Source: Corynebacterium minutissimum
Lineage (GTDB): Bacteria > Actinomycetota > Actinomycetes > Mycobacteriales > Mycobacteriaceae
Reading direction: 5' to 3'
NCBI RefSeq assembly: GCF_016889765.1
Contig: NZ_CP069533.1
Coordinates: forward strand, 2,418,001-2,482,000
Length of the DNA: 64,000 bases
Below the pieces are notes generated by a model that did not search any database, was not told the origin of the DNA, and saw only the letters and a program-made list of their open reading frames with translations. Numbering within the stretch: position 1 is the first letter of the stretch; each line of letters starts with the position of its first letter. Shown here piece by piece: positions 24,551 to 32,885 of this stretch. A program made the translations under genes and the position numbers.

Positions 24551-25889
24551 GAAATCGTCCCTTCCCATTCTTACTGTGGCATGTCTCGTTGCCGCATCAA
24601 GCCCTGTTGCCTTAGCGCAGGAAGTCGCGCCAGAACTACCAGAATCCGCTCTCGCTGAGGAAGCCCTTAAAGATCCCGTAGCAACGAAGAGCCCGGAGGA
24701 ATCCGGTGATATTGAGGATGCTGCAGAGGAGTTGAGGAACTACTCCACGGCACCGGAACCTGGTATGAACAACCCGGTCGGTGATGAATACTCGGCCTTC
24801 TACCACGACTCCGTTGATGTGGAGTCATCCGCTCCCGGCCAGCTTTTCCGTTCCGAGCCTGTTCGCAACCCGTCGAACACCCTCGGAATTACCAACATTG
24901 GACCGTACAAGGCCCAGCGAATCCTGTATTCGTCTACCAACCGCACTGGAAAAAAGACTGCTGTTAGCGGCATTGTTATTGAGCCCAAAGCTGCATGGGT
25001 GAGGCCCGGCCCGCGCCCAGTTGTAGCATTCGCCCCGGGGACGCAGGGAGTGGCAGACCGATGCGCGCCGTCGCGCAAGATCGCTGAAGGTGTGGGGGAC
25101 TACGAGCAGTTCTTCTTTGAGCAATACCTGAAGAAGGGCTACGCGGTTGTGGTCACAGACTATGAAGGTCTTGGGACCCCAGGTATGCACACCTACATGG
25201 ATCGAATCTCTCAGGCGCATGCCGTCTTGGATAGTGCGCGTGCAGCACAGCAGCTTAGCGGTTGGGATATTGCTGCCGATAACCCCGTGTTTATCAATGG
25301 TTACTCGCAGGGCGGTGGGGCAGCGGCATCAGCAGCGGAGCTCTATGACGATTACGCGCCTGAACTTAACGTCAAACTAGCTACCATTGGCGCTGCGCCC
25401 GCCGACCTGACGTTGCTGCCGCCGGCGCTCGACGGCACGTTGTACTTCCTGTTTGAATCCTATGCGTTGCTGGGGCTGAGTGACTCCTATGGGGAAGACC
25501 TTTATTCCCACCTCAATGAGAAGGGCGCTGAAATCCTTAAACGCGCCACCAACACCTGCACCTTGGGGCTCACAAGCTTTGCAGGAACTACTATTGAGCA
25601 GATCAGCAATGAGGAGAAGGATGTTGACCAGTTCATTGCTTCTGCGCCATACGACCGTATCCTCGCGGACCAGCACATCGGTTACGATGCGCCGTCGATC
25701 CCAGTGGTAGTCACGCATGGCCGCGGCGATGACGTGATTCCTTTCTCGACCGCTGAGCAGTTGGTTAACCAATGGACATCGCGCGGCGCGAACGTGACGT
25801 TTATCCCGAATGATGCACGTTCACATGTTGCTGGCACCGTCCCACACATTACTGAGTCAGTCAAAGCTATTGAGGCGGTGTTGTCTTAA
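24549..25889 (+). CDS. Secreted lipase, LIP family
   Basis: The preferred start is GTG 24549, which has AAAGGA 6 nt upstream and opens directly into a signal peptide (VKSSLPILTVACLVAASSP then VALA, cleavage about residue 23). The mature protein of about 420 residues resembles the secretory lipase (LIP) family. The nucleophile elbow is GYSQGG, an Asp lies in THGRGDDVIP and a His in DARSHVAGTVPH, giving a complete Ser-Asp-His triad. It would hydrolyse triacylglycerols or other esters outside the cell, fitting lipid-requiring skin corynebacteria. A stretch of about 60 acidic, Pro/Glu-rich residues precedes the catalytic domain. An in-frame ATG at 24462 has no ribosome-binding site. Confidence 0.88.
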   Translation: MKSSLPILTVACLVAASSPVALAQEVAPELPESALAEEALKDPVATKSPEESGDIEDAAEELRNYSTAPEPGMNNPVGDEYSAFYHDSVDVESSAPGQLFRSEPVRNPSNTLGITNIGPYKAQRILYSSTNRTGKKTAVSGIVIEPKAAWVRPGPRPVVAFAPGTQGVADRCAPSRKIAEGVGDYEQFFFEQYLKKGYAVVVTDYEGLGTPGMHTYMDRISQAHAVLDSARAAQQLSGWDIAADNPVFINGYSQGGGAAASAAELYDDYAPELNVKLATIGAAPADLTLLPPALDGTLYFLFESYALLGLSDSYGEDLYSHLNEKGAEILKRATNTCTLGLTSFAGTTIEQISNEEKDVDQFIASAPYDRILADQHIGYDAPSIPVVVTHGRGDDVIPFSTAEQLVNQWTSRGANVTFIPNDARSHVAGTVPHITESVKAIEAVLS

Positions 25890-25911
25890 AAGTTCTTGCG
25901 CATAAGACAAA

Positions 25912-25952
25912 CCCCTCGCCGAAGCTTTGTGATGAATTAGCTCAGCGAGGGG
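25912..25952. terminator. Bidirectional terminator between lipase and putP
   Basis: CCCCTCGC (25912-25919) pairs with GCGAGGGG (25945-25952). A-rich sequence on the left and CTT on the right suit termination in both directions between converging genes. Confidence 0.75.
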
Positions 25953-25982
25953 CTTGAAAGGAAATGGGATAGCGGTCAGCGT

Positions 25983-27545
25983 TTAGCTTTGCACCTGTTC
26001 CGCAGCCTCCTCGAAGTCGAGGTTCTTGTTGTTCTCGACGAGCTTGGCCAGACGGGAGGCCTCCTCAAACTCCTGGGTGACCTTCTCGTCCGGGGCCTTG
26101 GTGGCCAGGGAAACACCGACGGCCACGAGCAGAGCGGAGATGAAGCCCGGAACCAGCTCGTAGAGGGCATCGCCCAGCGGGCTCATGCCCCAGCCAATAG
26201 CAACGATGGCACCGGTGAGCATTCCGGCGATGGCGCCAGTGGAGTTCAGGCGCTTCCAGTACAGCGACAGAAGGACGATCGGGCCGAAGGCAGAGCCGAA
26301 GCCAGCCCAGGCGAAGCCAACCAGACCCAAAATCGAGTCAGATGGGTTGATAGCCAGCAGGGCAGCGATGATGGCGATGGCCACGACAGCGGTGCGGGAC
26401 AGGTTAATCAGGACGTTCTGGCTTGGCTTCTTCTTCGCAAAGATGAGGTAGAGGTCCTCAATCAAGGAGGTAGAGACAACCAGCATCTGGGAGGACATGG
26501 TGGACATGATGGCTGCCAGAACCGCAGTCAGGACCAGACCGGCAAATAGCGGGTGGAACATAACCTGCGCCATGTCCAGGAAGATGGTCTCGTAGTTCTC
26601 CTGGTCGGTGATGGAGTGACCGGTCTGGGTGAAGAAGACGGTGCCGGAGAGTGCCACGAAGATGGCGCCGATAAGGGAGATGCCCATCCAGCTCACGCCG
26701 TAGAAACGGCCCGCGCGGGCGTCGGACGGCTTACGCAATGCCATGAAGCGCACGATGATGTGGGGCTGTCCGAAGTAGCCCAGGCCCCAGGCCACGTTAC
26801 CGATGATGACGGCGGCGGAAACACCGGAGAACATAGAGAAGTAGTTCGGGTTCTCAATAACGCCATCGGTGGCGTAGGGATTCTCAGCAGCAAAGCTGAA
26901 GATTTCGCTGGGGTTGTCCAGTGCGAAGATCACCATGATCGGCACGATGATGAGGGAAGCGAACATGAGCAGGCCCTGGACGGTATCGGTATAGGACACC
27001 GCGAGGAAGCCGCCGACAAACGTGTAGAACACCGTCACGGCAGCCACGACGAGCATGCCGACCATGTAGTCGCCGCCGAAGCTGGACTCGAAGTAGCGGC
27101 CACCGGCGACCATGCCGGAGGACACGTAGAAAGTGAAGAAGAAGATGATAATGGCCGCAGCGATAATGCGCAGCATGCGCGACTTATCGTGTAGGCGGTT
27201 CTCAAAGAAGGACGGCACAGTAATAGAATTGCCGGCAATTTCGGAGTAGGAACGCAGACGCGGCGCAACCCACTTCCAGTTCGCCCAAGCACCTGCCAGA
27301 AGGCCGATGGCCATCCAGAGCTCGGACATACCGGTGAGGAACAGGGCGCCCGGCAGGCCCATGAGTAGCCAGCCGGACATATCGGAAGCGCCGGCGGACA
27401 GTGCGGCTACGAACGGGTGAAGCCCGCGGCCGGCTAGAACATAGTCGTCGTATTCATCCGTCTGCTTGTAGCTCCAGAAGCCGATGGCGGCCATGGCAAG
27501 CAGGTAGATGATCATCGCAACGACGTACCAAGTGGAGTCTTGCAC
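25983..27545 (-). CDS. putP: Sodium/proline symporter
   Basis: The 520-residue protein has about 13 hydrophobic segments and the sodium:solute symporter pattern of PutP: GRGLHPFVAALSAGASDMSG early, then GGFLAVSYTDTVQG and MSTMSSQMLV further on. It imports L-proline with Na+. I choose GTG 27545 because AAGGAG lies 7 nt upstream and the first membrane span begins six residues later. The ATG at 27584 adds 13 residues in the leader. The C-terminal 40 residues are charged and Glu-rich. It is a single-gene unit ending at a terminator. Confidence 0.93.
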   Translation of the reverse strand: MQDSTWYVVAMIIYLLAMAAIGFWSYKQTDEYDDYVLAGRGLHPFVAALSAGASDMSGWLLMGLPGALFLTGMSELWMAIGLLAGAWANWKWVAPRLRSYSEIAGNSITVPSFFENRLHDKSRMLRIIAAAIIIFFFTFYVSSGMVAGGRYFESSFGGDYMVGMLVVAAVTVFYTFVGGFLAVSYTDTVQGLLMFASLIIVPIMVIFALDNPSEIFSFAAENPYATDGVIENPNYFSMFSGVSAAVIIGNVAWGLGYFGQPHIIVRFMALRKPSDARAGRFYGVSWMGISLIGAIFVALSGTVFFTQTGHSITDQENYETIFLDMAQVMFHPLFAGLVLTAVLAAIMSTMSSQMLVVSTSLIEDLYLIFAKKKPSQNVLINLSRTAVVAIAIIAALLAINPSDSILGLVGFAWAGFGSAFGPIVLLSLYWKRLNSTGAIAGMLTGAIVAIGWGMSPLGDALYELVPGFISALLVAVGVSLATKAPDEKVTQEFEEASRLAKLVENNKNLDFEEAAEQVQS

Positions 27546-27627
27546 TGATCTCTCCTTGAGATTGAGATTAAGAGTAGGACTCATTCACGCTAACGAGGTA
27601 AACGGCCCTGCCCAACTGAAAATCGGC

Positions 27628-27652
27628 AAGGTGACCAGTATTCGGTTACCTT
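27628..27652. promoter_or_regulatory. Inverted repeat upstream of putP
   Basis: AAGGTGACC (27628-27636) and GGTTACCTT (27644-27652) form an inverted repeat with one mismatch and a 7-bp centre. GTGACCA..TGGTCAC overlaps it as an alternative pairing. The position, about 85-110 bp before the putP start, suits an operator. Confidence 0.35.
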
Positions 27653-27774
27653 GGTCACAGCTTAATGTACGGTCTTACTGGCGTAACGCCGAAATGTAAC
27701 GAGACTATAACGATTGGGTATTGCGGCAGCATTTGGGAACTTTCTGCACCCAGTGCCCCCAGATGGTGTGCTGC

Positions 27775-27780
27775 TAAACT
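27775..27780 (+). promoter_or_regulatory. -10 box TAAACT of a leaderless SNF2 helicase transcript
   Basis: TAAACT ends 7 nt before ATG 27788, with no ribosome-binding site. Confidence 0.5.
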
Positions 27781-27787
27781 GGCCGTT

Positions 27788-30700
27788 ATGGCTTCTTACC
27801 TGCTGCATGGCCTCTGGCTGCCCGTCTCTGGGCTGAGTCTGTGGATCGAACAGGTCGAAGGACACAAAATCGTCATGCCCTCCGCCGTTCCGGAGGGCAC
27901 CTTCCCCGATGTCGTCGACACCATCTTGGGGAAGAAGACGTTCCGCAACCGAGCGCGGGTGTCGCTGCGCACGCCGAAAGGAAAAGACGTCTCCCTGATG
28001 GTGCCCATGGCCATGTTCGCACCTGATGAGGCAGTCGAGACCCTGGCCAAACTGGAATACCTCGACACTGACAGCCAAGCGGTGACGGCAGAGCAGCGCC
28101 TGACCATTGCCCCGGATCTCATGTGGCTCATACGGGCTTACCGCGGTCTCTACCGTTTCGTCCGGGCCGGACGCGTGACTATTCGCCTGTCCTATCAAGC
28201 AGGCGAGTGGTACCCCATGTGGCAGCTCGCCTCCGGACTGGGAGAGCGCAGCTGGCTGGCGGAAATGCTCGCCGCAGCACCTGGCATTCTGACGATTAAT
28301 AACCGCGCGCTGTCAGATGATCTAGCTGATGAGCTCACGCACTGGATTGCCTATACCCAGCTGCGTTCGCAGATTGATGCTCCACGTGCAGCACCCTGGC
28401 ATGATTTCGCCCTCTCACTGCTGAAGACCTCCCCCGTGAAGAAGGGCCGCGCCCAGCTGCTTCGCGGGCTCAATGAGTGGAAGGACTCCATCACGTCGGT
28501 GGACCTGCAATTGGTCTTCCTCGTCGAAGAGCCGCAGGAGGATGAGGATCCAGAAGAGACCACGTGGCCCATCCGCGTGCTTGTGCGCTCTGGCACCGAT
28601 TCGCCGCGCCCGGTGAAGCAGGAGCAGTTGGACCGCGGGAGCGTCGAGAAGCTTCGCGATGCCCGCCGCCACGCCTTTGACGTGGCCCCGCGCCTGAAAT
28701 ACAACTCGGGGGCACCCTCGCCCTATGCCGGTGACTGGGACGTGTATCTGACGACCGAACAGCTCGTGGAGTTTGTCACCCACGATGCTGCAGCCTTGCG
28801 CAAGGCCGGTTTCACCGTCATGCTGCCGAAATCGTGGTCGCATATGGAGACCAAGGCCAAGCTGGAGACCGTCGAGGTGCACGACCCGGCTGAAGGTTCC
28901 ACCAAGGCGCATATCGGCATGGAGAAACTCGTCAACTATGACTGGAAACTCTCCGTCGGTGACACGCAGCTCACCGATGCCGAAATGGAGGAGCTGGTTA
29001 AGTCCAAGTCCGGCCTCATCAAGTTGCGCGGTGAGTGGGTCATGGCGGATACCCAGGCACTTAACAAGATTCAGCAGTACATGCGTGAGCTTGCCGATAC
29101 CGCCCGCAGGCGAGCCCTCAAAGAACTCGAGCAGCTCGCAAAAACCGCCGAAATGGCTCGCCAGCTGGAGCAACCCGGCTGGGAGGAGCTCGTCGCTGAG
29201 GTAGAGCGCCGCCGTAAGGAATTCAACGAAGGCGAAGAAGATAACGTCGTTTCCATTGCGGACCTGCGCGAGATGGCGCTCAAGTCGATGGCGGAGGATC
29301 CCATCGCCTTTACCGGCTCCCAGTGGCACACCTCGCTGCTCGGAGGCCTCGAAACCACTGCTCCGGACCGCGTGGACATCCCCGATACCGTCCATGCGGA
29401 GCTGCGCGAGTACCAGCGTCGCGGCGTGGATTGGCTCTACTGGATGTCCCAGAACAATATTGGAGCAGTGCTTGCCGACGACATGGGGTTGGGCAAAACC
29501 CTCCAACTACTGTCGTTGCTGGCCGTCGAAAAGGCGGCGTGGGCGAAAGCCCACGCCGCGGAAGACAAGGATGCCGCGGAGGATAAGGACGCCACGGCGT
29601 GGAACCCCACGCTGGTTGTCGCCCCCACCTCCGTCGTGGGCAACTGGGCCCGTGAGGCCGCGCGCTTCGTGCCGAGCTTCAAGGTCGTCGTCCAACACGG
29701 CACCGGCAGGCTCAAAGGCGAAAAACTGGTGGAGGCGGCCCAGAACGCTGACGTCGTCATTACCTCCTATGGCACCGTGGCCCGAGACTTCCTTACCTTG
29801 AGCCAGGTGGACTGGGACCGCGTTGTGCTCGATGAAGCACAAGCCATCAAGAATGCGGCAACACGTTCTTCCAAAGCGGTGCGCGCCATCCCGTCGCGCC
29901 ACCGCGTGGCGCTGACCGGTACGCCGATTGAAAACCGCTTGTCAGAGATGCGCTCCATCCTGGACTATTGCAACCCCGGCATCCTCGGCTCAGCCTCGTT
30001 CTTTCGCAACCATTTTGCCAAGTCCATCGAACGCGAAGGCAACGAGGAGATGGCCGAGCGCCTGCGCCTTCTCACCGCGCCGTTTATCCTGCGTCGGCTG
30101 AAGACGGACCCAAACATCATCGATGACCTGCCTGACAAATCCGAGCAGATCATCACCGTGCGCATGACCGACGAGCAAGCAGCTCTCTATAAGGCACTCG
30201 TTGCTGACGTGGAACAAGCCCTAGGCAAAAAGGAAGGCATGTCGCGCCGCGGGCTCGTGCTGGCCTCGCTCACGCGTATCAAACAGATTTGTAACCACCC
30301 GGCCCACTTCCTTGGTGACGGCAGCGCGGTCACCATCAAAGGCAAGCACCGCTCCGGCAAAGTGGAAGAGCTCATGCGCATTGTGGACCAGGCGATTGAA
30401 TCCCGCGAGCGCGTGCTCATCTTTACCCAATACAGGGCCTTCGGCGATATTCTCCAGCCTTATCTTTCTGACCAGTTGGGCACTGATATTCCCTTCCTCC
30501 ACGGCGGAGTGAGCAAGAACAAACGTGATCAGATGGTGCAGGATTTCCAAGCCGATGACGGAGCTCCCGTCATGTTGCTCTCGCTAAAGGCGGGAGGTAC
30601 GGGGTTGAACCTCACGGCGGCGTCGATAGTCGTGCACATGGACCGCTGGTGGAACCCAGCCGTGGAGAACCAGGCTACCGACCGTGCCTTCCGCATCGGT

Positions 30701-30886
30701 CAGGAGCGCAACGTGCAGGTCTACAAGATGATTACAGCTGGCACGCTGGAGGAGTCCATCCAAGACATCCTCGACGGTAAGACGCAGCTCGCTGGCGCTG
30801 TGGTGGGCGAGGGCGAAGGCTGGCTCACGGAGCTAACCCCGGAGCAGCTGGCAGATCTCATGAGCTACAAGGGACAGGAGAACTAA
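27788..30886 (+). CDS. SNF2-family helicase / ATPase
   Basis: From ATG 27788 the product is 1032 residues. The N-terminal half (about 1-530) is the region usually found in bacterial SNF2 proteins of the RapA/HelZ type. The SNF2 ATPase core follows, with DDMGLGKT (Lys near 570), DEAQ at 682-685, TGTPIENRLSE and, in the second half, LSLKAGGTGLNL and ATDRAFRIGQ. An Ala/Glu/Asp/Lys insert with two copies of AEDKDA lies near residue 590. Such ATPases move along double-stranded DNA and remodel bound proteins. The stop codon is directly followed by the ATG of the SWIM gene. This pairing is common in bacteria and suggests one complex. Confidence 0.92.
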   Translation: MASYLLHGLWLPVSGLSLWIEQVEGHKIVMPSAVPEGTFPDVVDTILGKKTFRNRARVSLRTPKGKDVSLMVPMAMFAPDEAVETLAKLEYLDTDSQAVTAEQRLTIAPDLMWLIRAYRGLYRFVRAGRVTIRLSYQAGEWYPMWQLASGLGERSWLAEMLAAAPGILTINNRALSDDLADELTHWIAYTQLRSQIDAPRAAPWHDFALSLLKTSPVKKGRAQLLRGLNEWKDSITSVDLQLVFLVEEPQEDEDPEETTWPIRVLVRSGTDSPRPVKQEQLDRGSVEKLRDARRHAFDVAPRLKYNSGAPSPYAGDWDVYLTTEQLVEFVTHDAAALRKAGFTVMLPKSWSHMETKAKLETVEVHDPAEGSTKAHIGMEKLVNYDWKLSVGDTQLTDAEMEELVKSKSGLIKLRGEWVMADTQALNKIQQYMRELADTARRRALKELEQLAKTAEMARQLEQPGWEELVAEVERRRKEFNEGEEDNVVSIADLREMALKSMAEDPIAFTGSQWHTSLLGGLETTAPDRVDIPDTVHAELREYQRRGVDWLYWMSQNNIGAVLADDMGLGKTLQLLSLLAVEKAAWAKAHAAEDKDAAEDKDATAWNPTLVVAPTSVVGNWAREAARFVPSFKVVVQHGTGRLKGEKLVEAAQNADVVITSYGTVARDFLTLSQVDWDRVVLDEAQAIKNAATRSSKAVRAIPSRHRVALTGTPIENRLSEMRSILDYCNPGILGSASFFRNHFAKSIEREGNEEMAERLRLLTAPFILRRLKTDPNIIDDLPDKSEQIITVRMTDEQAALYKALVADVEQALGKKEGMSRRGLVLASLTRIKQICNHPAHFLGDGSAVTIKGKHRSGKVEELMRIVDQAIESRERVLIFTQYRAFGDILQPYLSDQLGTDIPFLHGGVSKNKRDQMVQDFQADDGAPVMLLSLKAGGTGLNLTAASIVVHMDRWWNPAVENQATDRAFRIGQERNVQVYKMITAGTLEESIQDILDGKTQLAGAVVGEGEGWLTELTPEQLADLMSYKGQEN

Positions 30887-31711
30887 ATGGCACCGTCACG
30901 CCCTGGAGACGACAACGTCATCTACGCCAACTTTGGCACCCGGAAGCGCGTCAGCACGCCTGAGGAGGTCCACCGCGTAGACCGCGTGCGCACGATGCAG
31001 CCGGCTGCGACTCGTGTGGTGAACTTTGTCAATGGGCAGACGGATTCCGGGCGCATCAGCCGCGGGCGCCAATACGCCACGGAAGGTCACGTCGTGGGCC
31101 TTGACGTGCGCAACGGTGCGGTTCACGGCAAGGTGGCAGGCTCCCAGAACGAACCTTTCGCGGTGCTGATCCAGGTCCCGTACCGCAACAACGAGGACAT
31201 CGGCCGTTTGTCGGAGATGTTTGCGCGCACCCCCAACTCCGTGGCGAAGGCGAGGGAGGGCCTGCTTGCCGACGACGCCCTTGACATCCTCTTCGCCGAA
31301 TTCGCCGACGACCTCCGTTTCTCTTGCACCTGCCCCGACCCGGAATATGTGTGCAAACACATCGTCGCCGTGGCAGATCGCCTTGCTGCCCGCATGGATG
31401 CCGATCCGTCTGTCATCTTCGCCCTGCGCGGACTGGACTTTGCTCGTTTGGAGCAATCCGTTATGGAGCAGGCCAAGGCGGCCTCTGAGGATTCTTATAG
31501 CGGCGTAGAGATGGACCCTGAAGAGCGCAATGCTCTGTTCTGGGAAGGGCGCGAACTGCCACCGCTTCCCGAACCTAAGTACGCACCCGCAGTGGATGAT
31601 TCTGACCCTGACCTGCTGCGCCGTGCCATGCGTGCGGTGAGCCATACGAACATAGATGTGCTTCGCGCAGTCTCCGATGTCGATGACCTTTACTACCATC
31701 TGACGCATTAG
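30887..31711 (+). CDS. SWIM zinc-finger protein, partner of the SNF2 helicase
   Basis: The 274-residue protein contains one SWIM motif C147-x-C149-x6-C156-x-H158 (CTCPDPEYVCKH), which binds zinc and usually DNA or protein. Before it lies a region with Arg-rich stretches (RISRGRQYATEGHVVG), typical of SWIM proteins associated with SNF2 helicases. After it comes a helical acidic tail. The ATG abuts the helicase stop codon, so coupled translation is likely. A nuclease and ATPase pair follow after 37 nt. Confidence 0.9.
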   Translation: MAPSRPGDDNVIYANFGTRKRVSTPEEVHRVDRVRTMQPAATRVVNFVNGQTDSGRISRGRQYATEGHVVGLDVRNGAVHGKVAGSQNEPFAVLIQVPYRNNEDIGRLSEMFARTPNSVAKAREGLLADDALDILFAEFADDLRFSCTCPDPEYVCKHIVAVADRLAARMDADPSVIFALRGLDFARLEQSVMEQAKAASEDSYSGVEMDPEERNALFWEGRELPPLPEPKYAPAVDDSDPDLLRRAMRAVSHTNIDVLRAVSDVDDLYYHLTH

Positions 31712-31748
31712 AGTTGTCGTCTCCGCGACCCGTGAGGAGTAAGAATTC

Positions 31749-32882
31749 ATGGCCGCTGTCACGTTCATCCATACCTCCGACTTTCAGCTGGGGATGAGCC
31801 GCTGGTTTCTTTCCCCCGCAGCGCAATCGCGCTTCGATGATGACCGGGAGGAGGCGGTAGCGCGTCTCGGTGAGCTAGCCAGCGAAACGGGTGCCGAATT
31901 CATCGTGGTGGCTGGTGACGTGTTTGAACATAACTCCCTCAACAAGTCCACGTTGCTGCGCGCAAAAGAGGTCTTTAAGAACTTGCCCGTGCCCGTCTAC
32001 CTGTTGCCAGGCAACCACGACCCGCTCGTGGCGGACTCCATTTTCTTTCACTCCTTTGCGGATAACGTCCACGTTATTGCAGATTCCGAGCCCATCGAGG
32101 TACGCCCAGGGGTAGAAATCGTCGGCGCGCCCTACCTGTCGAAACGCGCGAATTACGACCTCGTGCGCCGTGCACTGGAGCCCTTGGAGCCATTCGATAA
32201 GGCAGCGGGCGGGATTGCCCGCATCGCGGTGGGCCACGGCCAAGTGGAATCCCGCGCAGGTGAATCTGCTGATACCGATGCAGACACCATTGACTTGGCA
32301 TTCGTGGAGCGCTGCCTCGACGAAGGAATTATTGATTACCTGGCGCTCGGGGATACTCACTCCACGGCCTCTCTTGGCCGCACCGGCAAGGTGTGGTTCT
32401 CCGGTAGCCCGGAAACCACGGCCTTCGATGATCGCGAGCGCGATTCCGGTAATGCGTTGGTAGTGACGGTTGAGGGTGAGCGGGTGGACGTCGCCAAGCA
32501 CAGCGTTGGACGTTGGCACTTCCGCGCCATCGATGTTGACCTTAACTCGATGGAGGAGGTCGAGCGCTTCTTGTCGGATCTGGATGAGCTGCCTGGAAAG
32601 ACGCGCACTGCGGTGAAGTACAGCCTGTGCGGAACGCTGGGCCTGAACGCTCAAGCACGGCTAGAGCAGGGCCTTGCGGATCTGGAAGAGGTCTTTGCCT
32701 CCCTGAAACCACGTGAGCGGACGATGGACCTGCACCTTGCTCCGTCAGAGGAGGAATTGGGCGAGCTGAGTGTGAGTGGCTATGCCGCCGATGCACTGAC
32801 AGAACTGCTGGAGGATCTGGACAACCCCACCGCCCGTGATGCCGCCAACCTGCTGTTTCGTCTCAGTGCGAAGGGAGCCTAA
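31749..32882 (+). CDS. Mre11/SbcD/YhaO-like metallophosphoesterase (DNA repair nuclease)
   Basis: The 377-residue protein has the calcineurin-like phosphoesterase motifs in order: TSDFQLG (residues 9-15), GDVFE, GNHDP, GHGQVE and GDTHS. In SbcD and Mre11 the first motif is D-x-H. Here the His is Gln, a variant I believe is frequent in YhaO-like proteins. The C-terminal 120 residues form a capping region. Such proteins pair with an SMC-like ATPase to process DNA ends. GAGGAG precedes the start and the ATPase gene begins 4 nt after the stop. It is likely Mn2+-dependent. Confidence 0.88.
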   Translation: MAAVTFIHTSDFQLGMSRWFLSPAAQSRFDDDREEAVARLGELASETGAEFIVVAGDVFEHNSLNKSTLLRAKEVFKNLPVPVYLLPGNHDPLVADSIFFHSFADNVHVIADSEPIEVRPGVEIVGAPYLSKRANYDLVRRALEPLEPFDKAAGGIARIAVGHGQVESRAGESADTDADTIDLAFVERCLDEGIIDYLALGDTHSTASLGRTGKVWFSGSPETTAFDDRERDSGNALVVTVEGERVDVAKHSVGRWHFRAIDVDLNSMEEVERFLSDLDELPGKTRTAVKYSLCGTLGLNAQARLEQGLADLEEVFASLKPRERTMDLHLAPSEEELGELSVSGYAADALTELLEDLDNPTARDAANLLFRLSAKGA

Positions 32883-32885
32883 ACC